A program made the translations under genes and the position numbers. This document shows, piece by piece, positions 1-7,107 of a stretch of 12,978 bases of DNA. Where the stretch lies: NCBI GenBank assembly GCA_003566795.1, contig PXBU01000179.1, positions 1 through 12,978 on the forward strand, written 5' to 3'. The stretch comes from Puniceicoccaceae bacterium. Lineage in GTDB: Bacteria > Verrucomicrobiota > Verrucomicrobiia > Opitutales > Coraliomargaritaceae. How positions within the stretch are numbered: the stretch's first letter is position 1; every line of letters starts with the position of its first letter. Below the pieces are notes generated by a model, which did no database searches, was not told the DNA's origin, and worked only from the letters and a program-made list of their open reading frames with translations.

Positions 1-2
1 CC

Positions 3-1067
3 CACCAAATTGACAGCCGGTTCAACCAGCTCGCCATGTTCATTGACTTCACCCAGGAAGCCGGGTGCTGGCTGGGCGTGGAACTGGGATGCCGCTGCGA
101 TCACAACGCAGCCGGTCGCCAACATGAAGGGGATGAAAAGGCCGGTGGAGAGGTCGAAAATCGCCAGGCCGCGGAAGTCGCGATTCCAGCCCTTGCGCAG
201 CATCGAGTAGGGCAGCAGGAAGGTCATATTGATCCCGACCGCAGTGGCAGCGGCACCGATCATCACGTCACGCTGCTGTCCAACAATCATGTCCGACCAA
301 TACTCGCGACTCGCTTCGCTCAGGCCAGCCAGGAAGGGCGTAAAGGTCTCAGCAGGTGCAAACAGTGTGTCGAACCGGGGCACCAGGCCCGAACCAATCG
401 CGCCCCAGTCAATTTGGCCCGCCACAGCGAGCCGAATAACCACCCCGAAGAAGCAAATCACGATACTGCCGACCATTAGCTTCATGATCCACTCGAAGAA
501 CTTGGTACCCGCGCCGCCGGAGATGTAAATCATCACATTGGTGACGACGATCGCCAGCACGATCAATGACGCGATCAGCATGCCGGTGAACTCACTCAGA
601 TTCGATTCCGGCCCGAGCACGCCCGGCAACAGATTTTGACGCAGGGCTGCCGTCGCCAGCGCAAACTGGGGGAGCGACCAGACCAGATTGGCCATCATCG
701 ATGCAGTTAGCCAGCCCCATCCCAGAATCGGGCTGATGTTGCTGTTAATTTGGCGCAACGGCCGCTCGCCCGTCGAGAGCGTGACGTAAGCAATCGCGCT
801 CATCATCACGATGCCGAAGATCATCGCCATCGGCTGCAGCCACATAAACGCGAATCCGCCGAGAACACCCAAATAGAGGGCATTGGCCAGTGAACCGCCC
901 CCAAGCGTGATGGCACTTTGCAGCCAGCCCGGACCGGAAAGACGGGCATAGGCCAGCATTTTTCCGGCGGTGCCTTTAGCAGCACCGTCGAGAATGATCT
1001 GCCGGTGTTCCTCGATCTTCGAGTTGACCGACATATCGGTCTTCGTTTTGGAGTTAGGGTCGCTCAT
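3..1067 (-). CDS. Nramp-like (divalent metal transporter family) membrane protein, partial
   Basis: This is the N-terminal 355 residues of a polytopic inner-membrane protein; the C-terminus lies beyond the left edge. A hydrophilic N-terminus of about 40 residues is followed by hydrophobic segments near residues 45-70, 72-97, 114-147, 160-183, 193-215, 268-290 and 301-326. The SGPGWLQSA stretch (44-52) matches the start of Nramp TM1, and the region 268-330 resembles Nramp TM6-TM7. The canonical TM1 metal-binding motif DPGN is replaced by GGGS (56-59), and the TM6 Met-Pro-His motif is not seen; the aligned stretch reads INMTFLLPY. Transport of Mn2+ or Fe2+ therefore cannot be assumed. The start is the ATG at 1067, with no Shine-Dalgarno (the upstream bases are pyrimidine-rich). 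The gene lies downstream of, and in the same direction as, the oxidoreductase pair. Membrane transporter is near certain; Nramp kinship is likely; substrate is unknown. Confidence 0.75.
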   Translation of the reverse strand, partial: MSDPNSKTKTDMSVNSKIEEHRQIILDGAAKGTAGKMLAYARLSGPGWLQSAITLGGGSLANALYLGVLGGFAFMWLQPMAMIFGIVMMSAIAYVTLSTGERPLRQINSNISPILGWGWLTASMMANLVWSLPQFALATAALRQNLLPGVLGPESNLSEFTGMLIASLIVLAIVVTNVMIYISGGAGTKFFEWIMKLMVGSIVICFFGVVIRLAVAGQIDWGAIGSGLVPRFDTLFAPAETFTPFLAGLSEASREYWSDMIVGQQRDVMIGAAATAVGINMTFLLPYSMLRKGWNRDFRGLAIFDLSTGLFIPFMLATGCVVIAAASQFHAQPAPGFLGEVNEHGELVEPAVNLV

Positions 1068-1191
1068 AGGAAGGAATTAGGGAGTAAGAATGAGTGGGTG
1101 AAAAAAATGGACTAAAATTCCGGGTAATGCCCTTGGCGATAAAAAAATCACCGAGTCCGCAAACAGTGGGCAGCTAGCATTGGGGAACGCA

Positions 1192-1222
1192 GCAACCAGC
1201 GCAAAATCGTTGCGCTGGTTGC
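1192..1222. repeat. Perfect 13-bp inverted repeat (hairpin) after the oxidoreductase operon
   Basis: Arms 1192-1204 and 1210-1222 are perfectly complementary (GCAACCAGCGCAA and its reverse complement) around a 5-base loop. The hairpin sits 14 bases beyond the stop codon of the minus-strand oxidoreductase, where a terminator is expected. No T-run follows directly on the minus strand; the nearest T7 tract lies about 45 bases further on (1141-1147). It could be a Rho-independent terminator with a poor U-tract, an RNA 3'-end stabiliser, or one member of a dispersed inverted-repeat family. The structure is seen directly; the role is inferred. Confidence 0.6.
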
Positions 1223-1235
1223 CATTGATTGGCCG

Positions 1236-2675
1236 CTACAGACGGTAGAATTCTTCCCAACCTTGACGCGGTGCCGGATCGAGCAGTGCTTGAGCGGCGC
1301 TGTGGTTGGTGATGCTATGTGTCTCAGCATCAAACTTCAACTCGCCGCCGAAGCGCTGTGCCAGTATGCCCAGGCAAAAGACCTGGGAGAGCGGTCCGGA
1401 GATGCTAAAGGGCGAGCGAGAGGTCTCCTCGCCCTTACAAGCGAGGATGAAGTTATGGTAATGGTTTGAGTTCCGCCGTGGGAAGCTGGGCAGTGAATCG
1501 CGCATATCCCTGAATTTCTGGCGTGGCACGATCTGCAATGACGACCCGTGGCTACCACCGGCAAAGACCAGATCTTTGCTGTAGAGAATCTTACCGGGGC
1601 GATTGCGGATCTGGGGCTCACCGTCATCGGTGTATTCCGCCTCGAGCACCGGCATGTTCTCGGTGCCGTCATACCAGGTGACTTCACAAGCAGGTAAGCC
1701 GGGGCCACGGGCGGGGAAGTCAAACTGGATGGTCGTCGCCTGTGGATAAACCAGATCGGCAGGGTTCGGGCCGTCGATGAGGACCCCCTTAATCGTTTCC
1801 GGCATGCCCAACTTGAGGAAATGGTGGGCCGAATCGAGGATATGCGGGCCCCAGTCACCGAAGCAGCCGCAGCCGAATTCATACCAGCTGCGCCACTCGC
1901 CCGGGTGGAGCCGTTTGCTGAAGGGACGATCAGCCGCGACCGTGTCGAGCCATTGTTCCCATTGCAAGCCATCCGGCATGGGATCCTCCGGGTAGGCGGC
2001 GACTGATTCACCCCATCCGTGCCAGCGGCGGGGGTTGTTCATATTCGCAGTGATGCGGGTGATGTCCTTGATGATCCCAGCTTCTTGCCACGCCTGAAAC
2101 TGGAAATAGTTGCCACCGGAGAAACCCTGGTTGCCCATCTGCGTGACCACGTTAGGGTTTCTGTCTGCCATGCGGATCAAGCGCTCGCACTGGCCGTAGG
2201 TATGGGCGAGAGGTTTTTCCACGAAGACGTGTTTACCCAGCGACATAGCCAGCATGGTCGCGGCAAAGTGGGAATGGTCGGGCGTGGCGATCAGGACGGC
2301 ATCGATCTCATCCGCCATCTCATCGAACATGACACGAAAGTCGGTGTAGCCTTTGGCCTTGTGGGGTTGGACTTCGTCGGATTCGCCCGCCGGTGGCGTA
2401 GCCAGCCCGTGTTCCCAACGCGCACGATAGGTGTGGCTACTTTCCATGTCCACATCGCAGAGCGCAACGACATTGCAGTGGCCGGAGCCCAGCATGCTTC
2501 TGCGGTCACGATGGCCTTGGCCTCCAATACCGATGACCGCAAGATTCACCTTGTCATTGGCACTCACGCGATTCTGGCCGAATAAACCAGCGGATGGAAG
2601 AATCGTGAAGGCTCCCAGCGCACTGGTAGCTTTGAGGAAATCACGGCGGGTTGGGTTGTGGGTCTGCTTTTTCAT
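1236..2675 (-). CDS. Tat-exported Gfo/Idh/MocA-family oxidoreductase, copy A (downstream)
   Basis: The predicted protein is a 479-aa NAD(P)-dependent oxidoreductase exported by the twin-arginine pathway. The Tat signal is RRDFLK (10-15) followed by a hydrophobic stretch, with possible cleavage near VSA (37-39). The Rossmann domain starts at VNLAVIGIGGQG (43-54), with an acidic residue after strand 2 (D74), TPDH (131-134) and the family's EKP motif (153-155) containing catalytic-type K154. The C-terminal substrate domain carries GDWGPHILD (273-281) with conserved H278. The family acts on sugars, inositols and related polyols; some members (GH109) use bound NAD to hydrolyse glycosides. The substrate cannot be told here. 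The ATG at 2675 aligns exactly with the paralogue's start; there is no Shine-Dalgarno. It lies 73 bases downstream of copy B and probably shares its transcript, though it has its own promoter-like hexamers. It differs from copy B at 62 of 479 positions. Confidence 0.9.
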   Translation of the reverse strand: MKKQTHNPTRRDFLKATSALGAFTILPSAGLFGQNRVSANDKVNLAVIGIGGQGHRDRRSMLGSGHCNVVALCDVDMESSHTYRARWEHGLATPPAGESDEVQPHKAKGYTDFRVMFDEMADEIDAVLIATPDHSHFAATMLAMSLGKHVFVEKPLAHTYGQCERLIRMADRNPNVVTQMGNQGFSGGNYFQFQAWQEAGIIKDITRITANMNNPRRWHGWGESVAAYPEDPMPDGLQWEQWLDTVAADRPFSKRLHPGEWRSWYEFGCGCFGDWGPHILDSAHHFLKLGMPETIKGVLIDGPNPADLVYPQATTIQFDFPARGPGLPACEVTWYDGTENMPVLEAEYTDDGEPQIRNRPGKILYSKDLVFAGGSHGSSLQIVPRQKFRDMRDSLPSFPRRNSNHYHNFILACKGEETSRSPFSISGPLSQVFCLGILAQRFGGELKFDAETHSITNHSAAQALLDPAPRQGWEEFYRL

Positions 2676-2736
2676 AAGTGTAACAAAATTTGTATGGATG
2701 ATTAAAACTACGACACTGGCCTGCGTGGAGTCCAGT
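2676..2736 (-). repeat. Duplicated 5' leader of copy A
   Basis: This leader aligns with 4189-4251 upstream of copy B. The shared blocks on the minus strand are ACTGGACTC (2728-2736), CGTAGTTT (2705-2712) and TTGTTAC just before the ATG. It shows that the tandem duplication carried about 60 bases of upstream DNA with the gene. Confidence 0.75.
2705..2734 (-). promoter_or_regulatory. Candidate promoter of copy A
   Basis: On the minus strand, TGGACT (2729-2734) and TAGTTT (2705-2710) are separated by exactly 18 bases. Both hexamers and the spacing are identical in the leader of copy B, although the spacer between them has diverged (9 of 18 bases match). They are weak matches to the sigma-70 consensus (4/6 and 3/6). 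The selective conservation is the main support. The start of transcription would fall near 2698. Confidence 0.45.
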
Positions 2737-2748
2737 TAGTACGATTGG

Positions 2749-4188
2749 CTATAGGCGGTAAAACTCCTCCCAGCCCTTGCGTGGTGCCGGATCGAGCAGT
2801 GCTTGCGCGGCGCTGTGGTTGGTGATGCGTTTTGTGTCGGCATCGAACTTGAGGTCGCGGCCGAAGCGCTGTGCCAGAATGCCCAGGCAGAACACTTGTG
2901 ACAGCGGTCCAGCAATGCTGAAGGGCGAGCGCGCAGTCTCCTCGCCCTTACAAGCGAGCAGGAAGTTGGTGTGGTGATTTGAAGTCCGCTGAGGGAAGCT
3001 GGGCAGCGAATTGCGCATATCCCGGAATTTCTCGCGCGGTACGATCTGCAGTGCCGACCCGTGGCTACCACCGGCAAAGACCAGATCTTTGCTGTAGAGA
3101 ATCTTACCCGGGCGATTGCGGACCTGAGGCTCACCGTCGTCGGTGTATTCAGCCTCCAGCACCGGCTTGTTCTCGGTGCCGTCATACCAGGTGACTTCAC
3201 AGGCAGGCAAGCCGGGGCCGCGGGCGGGGAAGTCAAATTGGATCGTCGTTGCCTGAGGGAAGACCAGATCGGCAGGATTCGGGCCATCGATAAAGACCGC
3301 CTTGATTGTTTCCGGCATTCCCAACTTAAGGAAATGGTGGGCCGAATCGAGAATATGCGGCCCCCAGTCGCCGAAGCAGCCGCAGCCGAATTCATACCAG
3401 CTGCGCCACTCCGCCGGGTGCAGTCGCTTGCTGAAAGGACGATTGGCCGCGACCGTGTCGTGCCATTGTTCCCATTCCAAGCCATCCAGCATCGGCTCCT
3501 CCGGGTAGGCGGCGACTGATTCACCCCATCCGTGCCAGCGGCGGCGATTGTTCATGTGGGCAGTGATACGAGTAATATCTTTGATGATACCAGCCTCCTG
3601 CCACGCCTTAAACTGGAAATAGTTGGCACCGGAAAAGCCCTGGTTGCCGACTTGAGTGACGACGCCAGGGTTTTTAGCCGCGATCTGTATCAGGCGCTCA
3701 CACTGGCCGAAGGTATGCGCCATCGGTTTCTCCACGTAGACGTGGATGCCCAGTGACACCGCCAGCATGCAAGCGGCAAAGTGGGAATGGTCGGGCGTGG
3801 CGATCAGCACGGCATCGATTTCATCGGCCATTTCATCGAACATCACGCGAAAGTCGGTATAGCCTTTGGCTTTGTGGGGCTGCACTTCGTCGGATTGGCC
3901 TGCCGGTGGCTGAGCCAGCCCATGTTGCCAGCGCGAGCGGTAGGTGTGGGAGCTTTCCATGTCGACGTCGCAGAGCGCGACCACATTAACCAGCCCCGTC
4001 CCCACAATAGAGTGGCGGACGTTGTCGCCGCGATTACCGATGCCAATCACTGCGAGATTCACCTTGTCATTGGCACTGACACGGTTTTGGCCGAATAAAC
4101 CAGCGGATGGCAGGATCGTGAAGGCACCCAGTGCACCGGTGGCTTTAAGGAAATTACGGCGGGATGGATTATGGGTTTCTTTTTTCAT
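2749..4188 (-). CDS. Tat-exported Gfo/Idh/MocA-family oxidoreductase, copy B (upstream)
   Basis: This 479-aa paralogue aligns to copy A without gaps, with about 87% identity by hand count. The Tat motif is SRRNFLK (9-15). The dinucleotide-binding loop reads GIGNRG (49-54), the form commonly met in this family, where copy A has GIGGQG. D74, TPDH (131-134), EKP (153-155) and GDWGPHILD (273-281) are intact, so it should be an active enzyme acting outside the cytoplasm. The start is set at the ATG at 4188 because it matches the paralogue exactly; an in-frame TTG three codons earlier is less likely. There is no Shine-Dalgarno. It is the first gene of a two-gene minus-strand unit, preceded by 246 bases of non-coding DNA after ppk1. 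Substrate is unknown; a sugar or polyol is the family expectation. Confidence 0.9.
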   Translation of the reverse strand: MKKETHNPSRRNFLKATGALGAFTILPSAGLFGQNRVSANDKVNLAVIGIGNRGDNVRHSIVGTGLVNVVALCDVDMESSHTYRSRWQHGLAQPPAGQSDEVQPHKAKGYTDFRVMFDEMADEIDAVLIATPDHSHFAACMLAVSLGIHVYVEKPMAHTFGQCERLIQIAAKNPGVVTQVGNQGFSGANYFQFKAWQEAGIIKDITRITAHMNNRRRWHGWGESVAAYPEEPMLDGLEWEQWHDTVAANRPFSKRLHPAEWRSWYEFGCGCFGDWGPHILDSAHHFLKLGMPETIKAVFIDGPNPADLVFPQATTIQFDFPARGPGLPACEVTWYDGTENKPVLEAEYTDDGEPQVRNRPGKILYSKDLVFAGGSHGSALQIVPREKFRDMRNSLPSFPQRTSNHHTNFLLACKGEETARSPFSIAGPLSQVFCLGILAQRFGRDLKFDADTKRITNHSAAQALLDPAPRKGWEEFYRL

Positions 4189-4251
4189 AAGTAACAAATA
4201 AATTGCGTGAATTCTCTCGAAACTACGTTTCCCGGCTTCATCGAGTCCAGT
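4189..4251 (-). repeat. Duplicated 5' leader of copy B
   Basis: This leader is homologous to 2676-2736, sharing ACTGGACTC (4243-4251), CGTAGTTT (4220-4227) and TTGTTAC close to the start codon. Similarity stops upstream of 4251. Confidence 0.75.
4220..4249 (-). promoter_or_regulatory. Candidate promoter of the oxidoreductase pair
   Basis: On the minus strand, TGGACT (4244-4249), an 18-base spacer and TAGTTT (4220-4225) match the same arrangement before copy A. The predicted transcription start is near 4213, giving a 5' UTR of about 24 bases. The support is the paralogue footprint, not a strong consensus match. Confidence 0.45.
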
Positions 4252-4434
4252 AAAAACGCATCTTTAGGTCGGATCGGTTTAAAATGATAGGTTGGGCTTA
4301 TAGTGTTGAGTAGCCAATATTTGAAAAAGTTCCCCTTGGCGTGGTTTTAGGACGGTGTCGCTCACCATTCCCCTCAGTGCAGAGTAGTGGCTGGATTCTG
4401 GGCCTCCGGGGCGGGCAAGTGGACGACCATCGCT
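4252..4434. other. Non-coding gap between ppk1 and the oxidoreductase pair
   Basis: Both flanking genes run on the minus strand, so this gap holds the 3' region of ppk1 and DNA upstream of the oxidoreductase promoter. I see no convincing terminator (only a 4-bp GGTG/CACC stem near 4356-4368), no RNA gene and no open reading frame with recognisable content. Confidence 0.5.
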
Positions 4435-6561
4435 TCACTGCGGCTCCTGTTTTTCGATCAGCTCGCCTGCTTGGCTCTGGCGACGCTTGTCTGCGTCGTG
4501 CATAAAAGTCTGCTGCGCACTGTGCGAAGAAGCCGTTTTTTTGCGCGGAGGTTTGTAGTAAGCACCGTTGGCGCGCAGTAGGTGAGCGTTTTTGTTGTCC
4601 TCCAGATAGTTGCGCAAGATGCTCTGCACCCGCTGGCGCAATTCGGGTTCTTCAACCGGAAACACCGCTTCGATCCGGCGATAAAAATTACGCGGCATCC
4701 AATCGGCGCTTCCCGCAAAGATATGCGGTTGAGGGGAATCGCCATTCTCAAAATAGAAAATCCGACTGTGCTCCAGGTAACGCCCCAGGATGCTGCGTAC
4801 CCGGATATTTTCACTGATGCCTTTTACGTTCGGGACCAAGTTGCAGATGCCGCGCACAATCAGATCAATCTTCACCCCTGCTTGGGAAGCATGGTAGAGG
4901 TTGTCGATGGTTTCCTGGTCCACCAAGCTATTGGTTTGCACGATGATGCGCGCGGGAAGCCCGGCCCTCGCGTTGCGGGCCTCCGCCCGGATATAGCGCT
5001 GGATTCCTTTATGTAAAGTGAAGGGAGCGACCAGTAGCTTCTTAAAGGTCGGTGTCAGCGCGAATCCCGTCAGCGTGTTAAAGAGTCCAGCCACCTCTGC
5101 GGAAATCTCAGTTTTGGCGGTAAAATAACTCAGGTCGGTGTAAAGCTTGGCCGTCTTCGGATTATAATTGCCCGTGCCGAGGTGCACATAGCGCCGCAGA
5201 TTCCCTTGTTCCTGCCGCACCACCATGCAGGCTTTGCAGTGCGTCTTCAGCCCCACCAGTCCATAAACCACATGCACGCCGACATCCTCTAGCTGTCGGG
5301 CCCACTGGATGTTATTCGCCTCATCAAAGCGGGCTTTGATCTCGACCAAGACGGCGACCTGTTTTCCCCGGCGTGATGCCTCGATCAAAGCTTCGATGAT
5401 CGGAGAATCCCCCGACGTGCGATAGAGTGTTTGCTTAATCGCGAAGACATCCGGGTCTCGGGCAGCCTGGTTGATGAAATCAATAAAGGGCTGAAAACTG
5501 TCAAAGGGGTGATGCAGTAAGATATCTTTTTGCCGGATAATATCAAAAATACGTTCGGGGCTGCTCAGCTCCCTGGAGATGAATGGAGTAAAAGCCGGAA
5601 ATTTGAGGTCGGACCGGTCGATCAAATCGTAGGCGCTCATCAGGCGGAACAGATTGATCGGACCGTCGACAGTAAACGTGTTTTGCGGCTTGAGGTCGAG
5701 AGCCTCCAGTAGTTCCTGTACTAGGATAGGATCGGCACCCTTCGAGATCTCGAGTCGGACAGCCGCGCCTTTCTGCACGTTCATCAGCTCCTCCTCCACC
5801 TTCTTTAGCAGATTTTCGACCTCTTCCTCATCGAAATAAAGATCGCTGTTTCTGGTGATGCGAAACGGCACCGCAGAGCGCACCCGGTACCCCGGAAAGA
5901 GCCGTTTCACATAGCGTTGAATGATGTCGCTCAAAAAGATATAAACTTCGGGATTTCCCCGGCGTGCCGCCTCGATTTTTACGATGCGGGGAAGCACCCT
6001 GGGCACCGGAATGATCGCCATCAGGCGCTCGATGATCCGGGTCTCCGGATCGTCGATCGAGGTGAGGATGTAGAGTGCCTTGTTTGTTAGTTGGGGAAAG
6101 GGGTGGGCCGGGTCGATCGCCAACGGAGTCAGCACTGGAAAGACCTGCTCATCGAAGTATTGCTCGACCCATTTTTTCTCATTGCGTGTCAGCCCGTCAA
6201 AATCACTGAAAATGACATTGGCTGCCTTCAGCCCCGGCATGACCTGTTTTTCCCAGCAACGATATTGATCAGCCACCAAGCGCCGGACGATATTCTGGAT
6301 GCGGCGGATCTGTTCCTTGGGACCGAGTCCATCCGGGCCACGCTCAATCACCCCGGACTTCACTTGCTGCATCAGGCCGGCCACCCGGATTTCGAAGAAC
6401 TCGTCAAGATTGGAACTGACGAACGCCAGGTATTTCATGCGCTCGAGTAGTGGATACTCGTTGGATTCGGCTTGCTCAAGCACCCGTCGGTTAAACGCCA
6501 ACCAACTTAGTTCCCGGTTGAAGTAGGGAAAACGTGATTTTGATTGTTGATTGGTAGCCAT
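4435..6561 (-). CDS. ppk1: Polyphosphate kinase (Ppk1)
   Basis: Ppk1 reversibly transfers the terminal phosphate of ATP to inorganic polyphosphate and is usually membrane-associated. The protein is 708 aa, close to the family's usual 690 or so. The N-domain opens with YFNRELSWLAFNRRVLEQA (13-31) and SSNLDEFFEIRVAGL (49-63), including ATP-site N51. Catalytic H441 lies in GLKTHCK and the second histidine H598 in YLEHSR; they match E. coli H435 and H592 with a constant offset of six. R381 (LYRTSGDS) and R411 (KARFDE) match the Mg/phosphate-binding R375 and R405. The last 40 or so residues are a polar tail. The start is the ATG at 6561, with only a weak, distant AGGA upstream. It diverges from the lipoprotein and alkaline phosphatase genes, and a Pho-box-like repeat lies between them. 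Identification is secure. Confidence 0.97.
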   Translation of the reverse strand: MATNQQSKSRFPYFNRELSWLAFNRRVLEQAESNEYPLLERMKYLAFVSSNLDEFFEIRVAGLMQQVKSGVIERGPDGLGPKEQIRRIQNIVRRLVADQYRCWEKQVMPGLKAANVIFSDFDGLTRNEKKWVEQYFDEQVFPVLTPLAIDPAHPFPQLTNKALYILTSIDDPETRIIERLMAIIPVPRVLPRIVKIEAARRGNPEVYIFLSDIIQRYVKRLFPGYRVRSAVPFRITRNSDLYFDEEEVENLLKKVEEELMNVQKGAAVRLEISKGADPILVQELLEALDLKPQNTFTVDGPINLFRLMSAYDLIDRSDLKFPAFTPFISRELSSPERIFDIIRQKDILLHHPFDSFQPFIDFINQAARDPDVFAIKQTLYRTSGDSPIIEALIEASRRGKQVAVLVEIKARFDEANNIQWARQLEDVGVHVVYGLVGLKTHCKACMVVRQEQGNLRRYVHLGTGNYNPKTAKLYTDLSYFTAKTEISAEVAGLFNTLTGFALTPTFKKLLVAPFTLHKGIQRYIRAEARNARAGLPARIIVQTNSLVDQETIDNLYHASQAGVKIDLIVRGICNLVPNVKGISENIRVRSILGRYLEHSRIFYFENGDSPQPHIFAGSADWMPRNFYRRIEAVFPVEEPELRQRVQSILRNYLEDNKNAHLLRANGAYYKPPRKKTASSHSAQQTFMHDADKRRQSQAGELIEKQEPQ

Positions 6562-6624
6562 GGATTTTTCGTAGTCCTTGCTATCTTTGGTTCAATGCGC
6601 CTCGATGGCAAGCCAAGGTGAAAT

Positions 6625-6642
6625 TTGTCACTGCTCTGTAAC
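6625..6642 (+). promoter_or_regulatory. Pho-box-like direct repeat
   Basis: TTGTCAC (6625-6631), the 4-base spacer TGCT, and CTGTAAC (6636-6642) resemble the tandem heptamers bound by PhoB (consensus CTGTCAT, 11-base period), matching 5/7 and about 6/7. Its position between ppk1 and the lipoprotein/alkaline phosphatase genes fits phosphate control. It reads toward the plus-strand genes, but no good -10 lies at the expected distance, so this is suggestive only. Confidence 0.3.
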
Positions 6643-6698
6643 TTTGGGTGGCTTCACAGTCGTTTTTATTCCACGCCGAAAAATTAGATCGAAGAGAG

Positions 6699-6729
6699 TT
6701 GCAATGTGAAAGAAAACCTTAATTATAAC
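6699..6729 (+). promoter_or_regulatory. Candidate promoter of the small lipoprotein
   Basis: TTGCAA (6699-6704) and TATAAC (6724-6729) lie 24 bases before the first possible start codon. The spacer is 19 bases, longer than ideal; AATTAT at 6721-6726 would give 16 bases. Confidence 0.35.
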
Positions 6730-6752
6730 GGTAATCACCACTCATTCTAACT

Positions 6753-6980
6753 ATGCGAATTATGAAAAAACATGTTACTCTCTGCCTCCTTGCCGCTAGC
6801 TTGCTTTTCTTAGGCTGTGCTTCATCCCAGCAGTCAAAATCGACCAGTGCTGAAGGCAAGACGGAAGAGTCAGAGGCCGCCCAGCGCACAGGTGCCCGGA
6901 CAGCATATGATGGAGAGACGGGGCCCAGGCTGCTGATGGAGCGCTACAGAACTGGTGAGATTCAGGGCTTGAGCGACTAA
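6753..6980 (+). CDS. Small putative lipoprotein of unknown function
   Basis: This is a 75-aa protein, or 72 aa if translation starts at the second ATG (6762), which gives a more typical MKK signal start. A basic start and a hydrophobic stretch (8-21) end in a lipobox-like FLGC, so C22 would be lipidated and the protein anchored to a membrane. The mature part is about 54 residues, rich in Ser, Gln, Glu and Thr at first, with a charged tail (GPRLLMERYRTGE, 57-69). I do not recognise a family. The gene is flanked by a candidate promoter and a strong terminator, which suggests its own short transcript. It diverges from ppk1 and precedes the alkaline phosphatase, but nothing proves a shared role. 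The codons before either ATG carry no Shine-Dalgarno. Confidence 0.75.
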   Translation: MRIMKKHVTLCLLAASLLFLGCASSQQSKSTSAEGKTEESEAAQRTGARTAYDGETGPRLLMERYRTGEIQGLSD

Positions 6981-7003
6981 ACCTGGTTGACAATTATTTT
7001 CCC

Positions 7004-7033
7004 AACGCCGTCTAATTTCTAGGCGGCGTTTTT
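7004..7033 (+). terminator. Rho-independent terminator after the lipoprotein gene
   Basis: An 11-bp stem (7004-7014 with 7020-7030, one G-T pair) has a 5-base loop, a GC-rich AACGCCG/CGGCGTT base and a run of five T (7029-7033). It starts 24 bases after the lipoprotein stop codon and separates that gene from the alkaline phosphatase. Confidence 0.9.
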
Positions 7034-7107
7034 GTGAAGTCTTGTCGCCACACTATATTTGCTGCGCCATGGCTCTATACGTTTACTTATTGCGAGGCTT
7101 TACCTGA

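Larger units (their letters stand above)
1236..4251 (-). repeat. Tandem gene duplication (period about 1.51 kb)
   Basis: Units 1236-2736 and 2749-4251 each hold one oxidoreductase gene plus about 60 bases of leader. The two start codons are 1513 bases apart. The reading frames align without a single gap, and both proteins are 479 aa. The duplicated DNA does not clearly extend past the stop codons; only a CCAATC hexamer recurs there. Confidence 0.85.

Noticed and set aside
2019..2585. Plus-strand frames opposite the oxidoreductases (also 3061-3519 and 3781-4098)
   Set aside because: They are antisense shadows of conserved coding sequence, with no independent signal, start context or motif.
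2736..3524. A 262-codon alternative minus frame within oxidoreductase copy B, and a similar one at 1337-2011 in copy A
   Set aside because: Their similarity to each other simply follows from the gene duplication. The composition is rich in Arg, Ser and Pro with no domain, while the main frame carries all family motifs.
4189..4191. In-frame TTG at 4195-4197 as the start of oxidoreductase copy B
   Set aside because: The ATG at 4188 aligns exactly with copy A and gives the same 479-aa length.
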